This document shows, one piece after another, positions 23,458 through 33,917 of a DNA stretch of 64,000 nucleotides. The notes under the pieces are model-generated. The model did not search any database, was not told the origin of the DNA, and was given only the letters and a program-made list of their open reading frames with translations. A program made the position numbers and the translations under genes. Numbering within the stretch: the stretch's first letter is position 1; every line of letters starts with the position of its first letter. Source of the DNA: Siphonodentalium dalli (taxonomy: Eukaryota; Mollusca; Scaphopoda; Gadilida; Siphonodentaliidae); the NCBI GenBank assembly GCA_032622095.1, contig CP136065.1, positions 204,298,618 through 204,362,617 on the forward strand, read 5' to 3'.

Positions 23458-26400
23458 TCATATCATGTCATCTTGCCATGGAACAGATCCCAGGGTTGAG
23501 CTGAAATAAAAGGATAACAGGTCTCTTTGTGATTTTGCTGTTGTCTTCGCATTTCTGTTCTTAGTTGGTTCTAGATTGGTAAGCTGATTACCTGTCCTCC
23601 AAACACCATGAGTAACATTGTGGTGATCATCCTCCTGGTCGCATAGAATGTGTGATCCTGGCTGATGGTCTATTAAAAAGTTGTGCAAAACACAACAAGC
23701 CAGCACAATGCTCTCCACAGCATCTGGCTCTAAATTCGAGCTTGAAAGCAACACCTGGAATCTCCAGGATAATATGCCAAAAGCATTCTCAACTACCCGT
23801 CGAGCCCTACTCAACCTATAGTTAAACACTTTGTTTGATCGTATTGAAGTGGTCTGAGAAAATGGTTTGATAATATCTTTTCTCAGTGGAAAGGCATCGT
23901 CTCCAATGATGTGATAGTGTAACTCATTGGACGTACCATTTAAATTTTCTGGTTTTGGTATACTTAATGAACCTGTTTCCAAAGCTTTGTTGAGTGTTGA
24001 ATGTGCAAAAACACCAGCATCTCCAACCCTTCCATTGGCACCAATATCAACATAGAGAAACCTGTAATCAGCTCCAACTAAAGCCATTAAAATAAGGCTG
24101 AAAAATTTCTTGTAATTAAAATAAACTGATCCACTGTTTGATGGCTGTTTGATAGCAATATGTTTGCCATCGATGGCCCCAAGACAATGGGGATAATTCC
24201 ACTTTTTCTCGAAATCTTTGGCAATCTCTCGCCACTCATCTTCGGTGGATGGTGCCTGAAAGAAAAATGGAAAATTGCATACATTAGTTGAAGGTGTACA
24301 TCAATTTATATGTTTTGCATAATATAAAGTCTGAAAACCATTATGATTTAAGGCGAGGATTATCATACACCTATTATTGCTCAAACATGACTGTTCATGA
24401 TCACACATTTCAATCTTGGAGACAGAAAAACACATTTTCTTATTTTCTGACATTGCACTATATTTGAATAATTTTTTTTATTTAGCTCAATTCAATGGAT
24501 CAGGAGTTGGAGGCATTGCCAGACGTGGATTCTGAAATTGATAATGACTTGCCCGAGGTGTATTCGCCACCTGCAAAGATATCCAGGAAATCCCGAACGC
24601 AGAAACGTGAGGAGGAGGAAATGGAGCTCTTAAAACAAATAGCCATAACGTGTGAGCCGAGCAGTGAAGACTCTGTCTCGGAAACTGACATATTCGCTAA
24701 ATATGTAGCTACGTCATTAAAGAAGATGGACAAAACAACAATGATTTATTGTAAAAATGAGATAAATCAGATAATTTTCAAATATGAAACGGGAGCAGTT
24801 CCATGTACTAGTTTGCCACAGCAACCAAAACCACTGCAGACATTTGTAAATTTATAGTATCAATAACTTCCACAGCTACGGTGGCTGATTTAAGACAGAA
24901 AAAAAATATTTTTCAGGATTCCGAAATTTCGAAATAATAGATAACATCTCGAAATTTGAGATAACATCTCAAAATTTCGACATAACATCTCGAAATGTTG
25001 AGATACATACTGTCCAAAAATTTTGACATATGTCAAAATATCAATATGTTATCTCAAAATTTTGAAATGTTGTCTCAAAATATTGAGATAAAAATATTTA
25101 TCACAAAAACCAGCTTCATAATTATTGGTAAGACACACGTGTAATATTAGCGCGTGCGATGACGTCATGCCATTAGTTAAATGACTTGCGATCGCTGAAG
25201 TTGATGATTGTTGTTTTCGATGAATACTTCGCGCTACTTCGCCTTTATTTGTTCATGTGATAAAAGGTATCTCAAACTCGTTCTATTTTATTCGTAATTT
25301 ATCAACCTTGTCCACTAAATTCTATTTGATCCTCGGTTCAAATCAAATTTAGTGAACTTGGTTGATAAATGTCGTATAAAATAGAAACTCATATGAGATC
25401 CTCTATTTCTGTTTGTGTCCTAAATCAGCCACCATACACTATTCATTCATTCATGGCCTTAGAAAATATGACTCTCCCTATATCTTTGGATTCTGGGCAT
25501 AAATTATTGATGTTGGGGTATATATCGACCATCCTGCATTCGGACATAACTTGAATATAGCTGACTTAGGTTTTCTCTGCATGGGTTCCAATTTGGGGTT
25601 CACAGTTTTAAGGGCCGGCCTTAGAAAATATGACTCTCCCTATATCTTTGGATTCTGGGCATAAATTATGGATGTTGGGGTATATATCGACCATCCTGCA
25701 TTCGGACATAACTTGAATATAGCTGACTTAGGTTTTCTCTGCATGGGTTCCAATTTGGGGTTCACAGTTTTAAGGGCCGGCCTTAGAAAATATGACTCTC
25801 CCTATATCTTTGGATTCTGGGCATAAATTATTGATGTTGGGGTATATATCGACCATCCTGCATTCGGACATAACTTGAATATAGCTGACTTAGGTTTTCT
25901 CTGCATGGGTTCCAATTTGGGGTTCACAGTTTTAAGGGCCGGCCTTAGAAAATATGACTCTCCCTATATCTTTGGATTCTGGGCATAAATTATGGATGTT
26001 GGGGTATATATCGACCATCCTGCATTCGGACATAACTTGAATATAGCTGACTTAGGTTTTCTCGGCATGGGTTCCAATTTGGGGTTCACAGTTTTAAGGG
26101 CCGGCCTTAGAAAATATGACTCTCCCTATATCTTTGGATTCTGGGCATAAATTATTGATGTTGGGGTATATATCGACCATCCTGCATTCGGACATAACTT
26201 GAATATAGCTGACTTAGGTTTTCTCTGCATGGGTTCCAATTTGGGGTTCACAGTTTTAAGGGCCGGCATTAGAAAATATGACTCTCCCATATCTTTGGAT
26301 TCTGGGCATAAATTATGGATGTTGGGGCATATATCGACCATCCTGCATTCGGACATAACTTGAATATAGCTGACTTAGGTTTTCTCTGCATGGGTTCCAA

Positions 26401-29400
26401 TTTGGGGTTCACAGTTTTAAGGGCTGGCCTTAGAAAATATGACTCTCCCTATATCTTTGGATTCTGGGCATAACTTGGGTATAGCTGACTTAGGTTCCAA
26501 TTTGGGGGGTTCACATCGATTCCAATTAGTGCCATATTAGTTCATACCAGTGTGACAATTATTATTTTTATAAATCCAAATAGTGTCCCACTGATTCCCA
26601 TGACAGATTACGTTTTGCATTTTGCAAATTAAGCAAGTAGAAGCATAAAAGCCTGCACTCAATTCTGAATGTTTATGAATATTTTATGACGCTATAATAC
26701 TAGGTACATAAATATATTACTTGTCATTAAATGTTCATTTTATCCCATAAGTCTATGATGAATAGTTCCAAGAACTTAAAGAGGTCCAATCCAAATTGAC
26801 ACTATAAAACTACCATTTATCTATTTTATATACCCGAAAATATTGAAATCGACATATGAACCCATTTATAGGAGTTTTACTTATCTCGCGTCAAATTGGA
26901 TGGAAGTCTTTCACTCTTTCATGGCGGGAGACTTGCATATTTAAGAGAATGCATTGGGACAGGGTTTTCATAATATTTCAGGAAGCTCCAGTCACGGAAG
27001 GTTTAAATGATATTTGTTCATTACTAGTAATAACTAGATATGTCTAGCATTCTTTCTAAGGACAATTACTTATAGTTTTTACTCACTTTGGTTCTCTTGT
27101 GAAATGATGGATTAAATAATCAGAATAAACTTGTTTCGATTAAGGTTATATGTTATAACCGAAAAGTTTTAAGACAAATTCACGATAAAGTCCTAGCACG
27201 TTATATAATTTGTCTTTAAACTTTTGGGTTATATCATCCTAACCTTCATTGAAACTAGAATCATTACTTAAAGTATACAAACATATTGAAAATCACATCT
27301 GATATTATATATAGGAAATTCTGATTAATTTGTGCACACTATTGTCTAGCTAGTGTGAATATTCTGTGTGCACAGTTTATTACAGGGATTTTTCTGCCTA
27401 TTTTGGGAATGGGTCCGGGTCCGTTCGAATTGGGAAAAAGGTGTCTTTACAGACCAAAATTGGGAAATTTCCATGTTTTAGAAAAATTCAATTAATCACT
27501 GTTACACACAAGTAAATAGTACTAATACCGTAATTATCGGTGTTTAACACAACTTAAACACAGGTAACTCAAAGAGGGAGTAAAATCCCAGCCCATTGAG
27601 GTCCATTTCTCAGCCTCAGGTAAGTTGAAAATTCACAGATAACAACGGAAGAGTTCAAGCCATCCACCAAACTTCGACAGAAAAACGGTAATGAAACACC
27701 CAAGGATGGATAGGTATCTAGTTGTAATTCAATAAATAAAATAATTAATACCAAATCAATGTGTGGTGGACTCGTGGTTGAAAATTGGGAATAAAGGTGC
27801 CTTTTTCCCATTGGGAATGGGGCCGTTTACCGGACCCTGAGGACACCTAAAAAAATCCCTGTATTACCTTTAAATACTTCTCAGCCAATACACTGTATAT
27901 GGCATGACATGTGTCTTTAACAATTTCTGAGATAGTGCGTTCGCCAACACGGAATTGAAACTGCAGACTTCTGAAGGATTCTCCTGTAATTGACAATGGC
28001 AATTTCTCATATTTATCCAATTATGTGTATCATAGTACATGTAGTTTCTGTAGTAGTTAACTTTTGTAATTCAGATTATATTACATATATATAATGACTA
28101 TGACAAAAACTAAACTTTTTATTAAATATCGAACAAACATTTCAGGAGGTTAGTCCGGGCCAATGTGCATGCATATGCATGTTTTTTTTAATTCAAATAA
28201 AACTTTGTTATAGAAGTCATTGGTGAACTTTTTTTAAAGCAAAAATATTAATATTGTGACTTGTAATTTCCGAACTTCATATCAAAAACATTCTTCAGGG
28301 AAGTTCTGGCATCTGAGTAGGTACAATTGAATTTTGTTTAGGGCAAAGTATTTGACTGAAAACAGACTGATATAATAGCATTAGTACTGATGGTTGGCCA
28401 ACAGTTCAGCCTGTAGCCTGTGCTAATGAATTGAATTATGAAATCCAAGATGGCCATGTTTTTTTGCTGCATGACCTCGAAATGACAACATGTCAATGTC
28501 AAGAGCGTGACAAATTTCATTATGATCCGACCAAAGGTACAACTTGTAGCCTGTGCCAAATGATTTAGTCATGCAAAGAGTAAAAATCCAAGATGGCTGA
28601 CATGTTTTATGGCGAATGTCACCAAAATGACTAGCTCCCATCTACATGTCAATATTAACATAACTGACAAATTAACCCCAAAATTGACACCAAAATTACT
28701 CACTCCCATCTACATGTCAATATTAACATATCTGACAAATTTCATGGCGAACAGTTCGGGCTGTAGCCTTAGGTCCGTACCACCTATAATAAGCTATATG
28801 TTAATGAATTCTCTGTTTTCTCAAAGTTTTTACTCTGTATACATGTAGTACAAACTATAAGGTTACTGAGTTCAGTGCATTGCAATGAGTCCATATATGT
28901 TAAAACTTATATTGTTTGCCGATTGTAAGCATCATTGTCTGTCTCTGGTGGGATATACTGGGAACGATGCACGATAATAATAATGGCATTTATACAATTC
29001 TGATCCACAGTCACCCAAGGACTGTTTATACCAAATATGAACCCATTCGGCTCAATGGAATTTGAGAAGTCGTTTCAAGAATTACTATGGTGGGAAAGAG
29101 TTATGGTCCTAGCTTCGCAACTATTTAACCTGGTGACTTCATTTGAACAAATCTGAATGTGAGTCACATAGGGAACATCCACACCAAATATGAACACATC
29201 AAGTCCTAATGGTCTGGAGAAGATGTTCAAAGAATTGTTGACAGACTCAGTGATCAATATAGCAAGCTATGATGAATAGTCTTTATAGCCAGCTATCAAG
29301 AATATTCACCATAGCTAACCAGGGTGCTAATTCTATCTAGTCAGTTGTATTAGTCATTATAGCTAGTAATTGTGGTTAACACGTCCATCTAGGAAATATT

Positions 29401-31913
29401 AGTGATCAATATAGCAAGCTGTGGTGGATAGTCTTTATAGCCAGCTATTAAGAATATTCATCATAGATAACCAGGGATTGCTATGTCTATCTGGTCAGTT
29501 GTATTAGTCACTATAGCTAGTCATTGTGGCTATTAAGTCATTCTAGGCATTAGTGTTTATCAATATAGCAAGCTATGGTGGATAGTCTTTATCGCCAGCT
29601 ATCAAGAATATTCACCATAGCTAACCAGGGTGCTAAGTCTATCTAGTCAGTTGTATTAGTCATTACAGCTAGTCATTGTGGTTATTAAGTCTATCAAGGC
29701 TTAACTAGAGATGATCCTGTCTCAGATGGGACTGAGGCATACCCCCGTATTCAACATGTTATTTGAATGTAGTAACCATTACTGTATACTGGGCACTGAA
29801 ATTATGTGAACAGGTAACCCCAAATCAGACAGACGGATGTACAGACAAGCTGATTCCAGTATACCCCCAGTCCAGTATATAATTATCAATCAATATAGCT
29901 AGTTATGGTGGATAATCTTTATAGCCAGCTATCATAATTTTTTATCATAGCTAACCAGGGTGCTGAGTGTATCTAGTCAGTTGTATTAGTCAATATAGCT
30001 AGTCAGTGTGGTTAAAGCGTCCATCTAGGAATTATTAGTGATCAATATAGCAAGATATGGTGGATAGTCTTTATAGCCAGCTATCAAGAATATTCACCAT
30101 AGCTAACCAGGGTGCTAAGCCTATCTAGTTAGTTGAATCATTCATTATAGTTAGTCATTGTGGTTATTAAGTCATTCTAGGCATTATATTTTATCACTAT
30201 AACTAGCTTTGGTGGATAGTATTTATAGCCAGCTATCAAGAATATTCACCATAGCTTAAGCGCAATTCATTATTAAATGTGAATTTGGCCTCCCATAGTT
30301 GAGCCCCAGCTGGAACCTCCAGGTTGCATTGGTACTTGCAGTTCCTGGCTAATAACCCACACGATCATGCAGTTATTATTTACACATGTAAAGAATGACT
30401 GCAATGTACCACTGATCGTCGTGTCTTGCGATTATGTTATCCAGAAAAAACCAGCTGGCATCATCACAGAGGACAGTTAAGGGCTAAGAGGTGCATAGAC
30501 TCCTATCAGTCATCCAGCAGTATGATGTCATATCATACAGCATGTCATATAAAACTAAATCGCTTACAGTGAAAAAACTGTTGATTAATATGTATTTTGA
30601 GTGTCTTGTAACTCCCATTATAAAAATAATGGATCCTTATTGTAAATAAAAGGTCAGCAGATCAGTGTCCCCCGAAAACATGGCAAGTCAATGGCGCTTT
30701 GTTAAAAATATGAAAGAAAATGTTGAAATTTTCTAAGTCGAAAAGGGTTAATAACTCAGTAAAAAAAAAATATTTCCCTCATCAATATACATGTTGCACA
30801 TCTCCGATATGTGGGTAACAACACTCTGAAGTTTCAAGTATCTACGATCAAAACTGTAGGAGTTGATTACACCATGAAGGTACCCTCGTACAGAAAAGTT
30901 AAAAAAAAGTTGAAATGTTCCAAGTCGAAAAGGGTTAATAACTTTGTCAAACAATAATTTTTCCGTCATCTGTATACATGTTGCACATCTCCAATATGTC
31001 GGTAACAATACTTTGAAGTTTAAAATATCTACAATCAACTGTAGCAGGAGTTGTTTACACCATGAAGGTACTCAAAATTATGACGGACGAACGGACGGAC
31101 GGAGCCCATTTGTTCTATTAGGGGACAAATAAATTTTGACATCATTTAAACAGATCTGAATTCGAGTCACCAAAGGAACATCCACACCAAATATGAACTC
31201 ATCCGGTCCAATGTTCAAAGAATTGTTGACGGACAGATGGACGGACAAATGAGGAGTGATGACTATAGCTTCACCGGAGACTTTGTCTCAGCCTCAGGTG
31301 AGCTAAAAAAGTACTAATCGAGTTCCGACAAATCTACGGTACAGTGTTCCACATTCAATGAACAATGTTCACAACAAAGACAGCATCTTAGGCCCCAGGG
31401 GAAAAATTGACAGCATTTAGTTTCTAGGCTCTTGCCAGGATATCTTGTCCCAACCGTTCCCAAACAAAATCACCCCCCCCCCCCGAAAAATTGACATAAT
31501 TTTGTATCCTAGGCCCCAGAAAAAAATGGACAGCATTTTGTTTCCTAGGCGCTTGCCAGGATATCTTGCCCCACCAGTTCCCAAACAAAATCACCCTAAC
31601 CCAACATTCTCCCCCCCCCCCCCATCCCCGACAAAATTCTGCTTCCTTGGCCGCAGAAAAAAATGGACAGAATTTTGTTTCTAGGCGCTTACCAGGACAG
31701 CACTCCCCTTCCCAGGATCTTTCGCCCCGCCCAATTCACCAGAAAAAAAAATCCCCCCCCCCCAGAAAAATTGGACATAATTCTGTATCCCCCCCCCCCC
31801 CCCCCCTCCCCCGGGCCCAGACAAAATTCTATTTCCTTGGCAGCAAAAAAAAATGGACAGCATTTTGTTTTTGATATCGTGCCCCACCCATTCCCACACA
31901 AAATCAACATACC

Positions 31914-31946
<33 letters not shown>

Positions 31947-33669
31947 CCCCAGAAAATTTTGACAGCATTCTGTTTCCTTGGCTGCAGAACAAAATGGCCA
32001 GCATTTTGTTTCCTAGGCGCTTGCCAGGATTTCTTGCCCCCACCCTTTCCCAAACAAAATATCGCGTTATGGGCGTTATGAGGCCATTATGATACGATTA
32101 ATGATACTTTATGGTGGTAAAATATACCCAAGAAGCTATTCTACAGACTACACACCCATTCATACAGATAACTAGCACAAATTATTATTTTGTGCCATCA
32201 AAACTTGAGTCCAAGATGTCTTGCTTGAACCCAAAAACCAGTTAATTCGGGGTACGGATCCCGCGTATGATTTCAAAACTGAAAGGGGGGTGATACACTC
32301 ACTAACTAGGAACTCACAAATCAAATTCAGTTTGATCAGCCCGATTAAATCGGATAAAAACCAGCCCAAAATTCTGTTTCCTTGGCCACAGAAACAGAAA
32401 AAAATGGACAGCATTTTGTTTCCTAGGCGCTTGCCAGGATATCTTGCCCCACCAGTTCCCAAACAAAATCACCCCCCCCCCCCCCAGAAAAAAAATGGAC
32501 AAAATTCAGCTTCCTTGGCCGCAGAAAAAAATGGACAGCATTTTGTTTCTAGGCGTTTACCAGGACAGCACTCCCCTTCCCAGGATCTTTCGCCCCGCCC
32601 GATTCACAAGAAACCCCCCCCCCCCCCCCGAAAAATTGGACATAATTCTGTATCCCCCCGGGCCCAGACAAAATTATTATTTTGTGCCATCAAAACTTGC
32701 GTCCAAGATGTCTTGCTTGAACCCAAAAACCAGTTAATTCGGGGTACGGATCCCGCGTATGATTTCAAAACTGAAGGGGGGGGGGGGGGGGTGGTGATAT
32801 ATACTCAGTCTGGCTCTGCCAGGCTCTGGCAACTATTTTTATACAATTTTTTTATTTCAAAATGTAACTCACTAACTAGGAACTCACCAATCAAATTCAG
32901 TTTGATCGGCCCGATTAAATCGGATAAAGACCAGCCCAAAGTTAGGCGCCCACGATCCCGGTTGTCCCCGATTTATCAGGCAGCCGGATAAATCGAGGAC
33001 AACCGGGATTGTGTGCGCCGACACTAATAAGAATTCAGCATTCGGCCTGTGGATGTAAATTGTAATGTGATGTCAAACATGGTGTGCTGGTTTTATATCG
33101 CAGTGAAATTGAAAACGCGACGAGCATGATTAAGGATCACTGCAGTTGATGAGAATTTGGAAATTTGTGTAAATACACCATTGATATATGAAGGTACGCA
33201 TAAATTAAATGCTAAAAGTAAAATTTTGAGCAAGATTAATTTAAATTTGATCAACATGACTTGTTGTTGTTGGCATCATATGACGACAACAAATTAACAA
33301 TACAGCGATTGATTCTCTGAACTGTTCAATGTGGCAATTACCTGTAGCCAGGAAACGCAGGGTGATATGGAGGCGTTCCCTGGGTGTGATTGCCAAACGC
33401 ATGACGGTATCTTGGCGAACAATACTTGATTCCAATAATGATAGCAATAAATTGAAATTTTCCACCGTCATTCTGGTGAATTTCTTAAAATAATCTGCAT
33501 CTTCGGTCTCTAATTCAGTAATCAAACGATTGCTGTAACCAAGTTCCTGCCTCCTCGCTATCCATGACCGTTCCCACATAGCACGATGTCGCATTGCTCT
33601 TCTGCGTCTGCGACGCCTTAAAATTAACAAAATTAGCGCAATTTTGCGCCTTTTATTTAAACCCGCCAT
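23458..33669 (-). CDS. HARBI1-like: HARBI1-like PIF/Harbinger transposase, three exons, complete (413 aa)
   Basis: Exons 33669-33342, 27983-27868 and 24255-23458 (1,242 nt with stop). Donors are GTAATT and GTAATA; acceptors are ATTACAG and CTTTCAG. Phases 1 and 0 join without gaps, and the protein text runs smoothly across both junctions (LRFLATG-ESFRSLQ and AEKYLK-APSTEDEW). Residues 1-110: Arg-rich start and helical region typical of the family N-terminus. Residues 110-148: RVGERTISEIV, CHAIYSVL. Exon 3 has the DDE_Tnp_4 nuclease: GAIDGKH (D177), VDIGANGRVGDAGVF (D227), GDDAFPL, and RRVVENAFGILSWRF (E304), then VLACCVLHNFL. Length and order match HARBI1 and PIF transposases (family knowledge). 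The gene covers 10.2 kb because introns of 5.4 and 3.6 kb are filled with repeats. The start ATG precedes GLNKRRK; no later Met fits as well. An intact frame suggests recent activity or host use; sequence alone cannot decide. Confidence 0.88.
24486..24857 (+). CDS. MADF/BESS-type terminal exon, apparently orphaned
   Basis: An acceptor TTTATTTAG precedes 24486 and an open frame runs to TAG at 24855-24857. The protein tail is acidic, then basic (AKISRKSRTQKREEEE), then has a BESS-like motif: ETDIFAKYVATSLKKM and CKNEINQIIFKYETG. This is the usual C-terminus of the MADF/Myb-like partner protein of Harbinger elements (family knowledge). An ATG at 24495 could start a 120-residue protein, but the acceptor suggests upstream exons with a MADF domain. 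I could not find any in the plus strand to the left. It lies antisense in intron 2 of the HARBI1-like gene, 230 bases from its last exon. Confidence 0.55.
   Translation, partial: LNSMDQELEALPDVDSEIDNDLPEVYSPPAKISRKSRTQKREEEEMELLKQIAITCEPSSEDSVSETDIFAKYVATSLKKMDKTTMIYCKNEINQIIFKYETGAVPCTSLPQQPKPLQTFVNL
24900..25090. repeat. Short tandem ATCTCGAAAT/ATCTCAAAAT repeats
   Basis: About ten imperfect copies of GATAACATCTCGAAATTT and its reverse-complement-like variants, lying just after the BESS exon. A low-complexity inverted/direct mix. Confidence 0.7.
25089..25407. mobile_element. Palindromic TGACGTCA element, copy 1
   Basis: Shares with 40805-41140, 41135-41455 and 42150-42414 the order TTTATCAC, CATAATTAT, GCGCGTGCGATGACGTCA, CTTGCGATCGCTG, GTTGTTTTCGATGAAT, CATGTGATAAAAGGTATCTC, then an inverted pair built from 'TCTATTTTAT', 'AATTTATCAACC' and 'CACTAAATTC', ending GAGATCCTCTATTT. 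Non-coding. Confidence 0.7.
25441..26520. repeat. 162-bp satellite array 2 with dimeric higher-order unit
   Basis: CCTTAGAAAATATGACTCTC recurs at 25457, 25619 and 25781 and onward, period 162. The unit is recognisably homologous to array 1 (TTTGGGGTTCAC, TTTTAAGGGCC). Six full copies are almost identical, but one site alternates strictly: ATTATTGATG, ATTATGGATG, repeated three times. The last unit decays near 26460-26510. It lies in intron 2 of the HARBI1-like gene. Confidence 0.9.
26521..27377. other. Intron sequence, no gene; diverged GAGAATGCATTGG element
   Basis: Within intron 2 of the HARBI1-like gene. At 26930-26990 'GCATATTTAAGAGAATGCATT' style text followed by CAGGGTTTTC recurs in 43040-43120 and resembles one arm of the hairpins at 48032-48197. 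At 27140-27240 'GGTTATA', 'ACCGAAAAGTTTTAAGACAA' and an inverted partner form a weak hairpin. Nothing else recognised. Confidence 0.4.
27383..27861. mobile_element. 479-bp MITE with CAGGGATTTTT ends and TATTA target duplication at a splice donor
   Basis: The ends are CAGGGATTTTT and its complement AAAAATCCCTG. The element is flanked by TATTA at 27378-27382 and again at 27862-27866. The right-hand TATTA is bases +2 to +6 of the intron after exon 2 of the HARBI1-like gene (minus-strand donor GTAATA). Inside, GGGAATGGGTCCGGGTCCG is roughly mirrored by 'GGGGCCGTTTACCGGACCC'. Confidence 0.75.
28380..28790. repeat. Dispersed repeat with 'CCAAGATGGC' units
   Basis: Units with GTAGCCTGTGC, AAATCCAAGATGGC, 'CATGTCAATATTAACATA' and TGACAAATTTCAT appear at 28400-28520, 28530-28670 and 28690-28770. 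The same text is at 46195-46400 and 61325-61345. Non-coding; open frames are incidental. Confidence 0.6.
28990..29245 (+). repeat. Copy of the TTTGAACAAATCTGA repeat
   Basis: Contains 'CCAAATATGAACCCATTCGG', 'GAGTTATGG', 'TCATTTGAACAAATCTGAAT' and 'GAACATCCACACC', matching 22236-22680. The right end runs straight into the tandem array at 29251. Confidence 0.6.
29251..30255. repeat. Tandem array, about 152-155 bp unit, interrupted once
   Basis: TGATCAATATAGCAAGCTAT begins units near 29251, 29403, 29555, 29888, 30038 and 30190. Each unit contains 'TATAGCCAGCTATCAAGAAT' and 'CATAGCTAACCAGGGTGCTA'. Between about 29700 and 29880 an unrelated insert with ACAGACGGATGTACAGAC interrupts the array. 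It lies in intron 1 of the HARBI1-like gene. Confidence 0.8.
30303..30503 (-). repeat. Dispersed repeat, copy 2 (inverted mate of 1904-2085)
   Basis: Reverse complement of the repeat in intron 1 of the zinc-ribbon gene, with GCCCCAGCTGGAACC on the left and 'GCATAGACTCC' on the right. The flank AAGCGCAATTCATTATTAA just before it matches an end of the foldback element at 36159-36764. Confidence 0.6.
30660..31110. repeat. Two tandem units with AAGTCGAAAAGGGTTAATAA
   Basis: Units of about 180 bases begin at roughly 30735 and 30918, sharing 'ATACATGTTGCACATCTCC' and 'TACACCATGAAGGTAC', and end in GACGGACGAACGGACGGACG. The left flank (30668-30720) with ATGGCAAGTCAATGGCG resembles 57910-57960. Confidence 0.6.
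31135..31310 (+). repeat. GACGGACAGATGG tail repeat copy
   Basis: Matches the 3' half of 22236-22765: 'GAACATCCACACC', 'GAATTGTTGACGGAC', GACTATAGCTTCACCGGAG and the AGGTGAGCTAAAA end. Confidence 0.65.
31400..32820. repeat. Block of C-homopolymer-rich tandem repeats and a 100-bp duplication
   Basis: Units of about 80-130 bases pair poly-C runs with 'AAAAATGGACAGCATTTTG', 'CTAGGCGCTTGCCAGGA' and 'TTCCCAAACAAAAT'. The segment 32190-32290 (TTTGTGCCATCAAAACTTG to the end of 'CGTATGATTTCAAAACTGA') is repeated at 32680-32780 and again at 62225-62320. Open frames with poly-Pro or poly-Gly are artefacts. Homopolymer lengths may be unreliable in any assembly. Confidence 0.85.
32945..33019. repeat. 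33-bp-arm hairpin
   Basis: The left arm starts GGCGCCCACGATCCCGGTTG and the right arm ends CAACCGGGATTGTGTGCGCC, with three visible mismatches over 33 bases and a loop of about nine bases. Lies in intron 1 of the HARBI1-like gene. Confidence 0.8.
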
Positions 33670-33917
33670 TGTTGTTTTGCTGGACTGATCACATGACTGA
33701 TCACATGATAGCACGATCGATGTAAAGTGATCACATGACAACCAGATCGTACGATCGGATCGCATCGTGTGCGGTGGAATATCGTAGTCATATGGTAGTG
33801 ATAAAAACAAAAGTCGCACGACAAATATCGCACCGTGTGCGCACACCGATCTTAGATCGCAAGGGCCTGCGACAAATATCGTGCAACATATATCGCATCG
33901 TGTGCGGCGGCCTTTAA
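33670..33917 (-). promoter_or_regulatory. Putative promoter or terminal region upstream of the HARBI1-like start
   Basis: TGATCACATGA occurs three times (33686, 33698, 33728) within 60 bases of the ATG. Farther out are GCACACGATGCGAT and related CGTGTGCG/CGCACACG motifs in both orientations (33755-33910). On the minus strand the outer edge reads TTAAAGGCCGCCGCACACG, resembling a Harbinger-type terminus next to a TTA/TAA target, but I found no matching end on the other side of the gene. Promoter and transposon terminus are both possible. Confidence 0.4.

Noticed and set aside
31445-32991. Open frames rich in Pro or Gly, up to 256 codons
   Set aside because: Poly-C/poly-G runs and tandem modules produce them on both strands; no conserved domain and uncertain run lengths.
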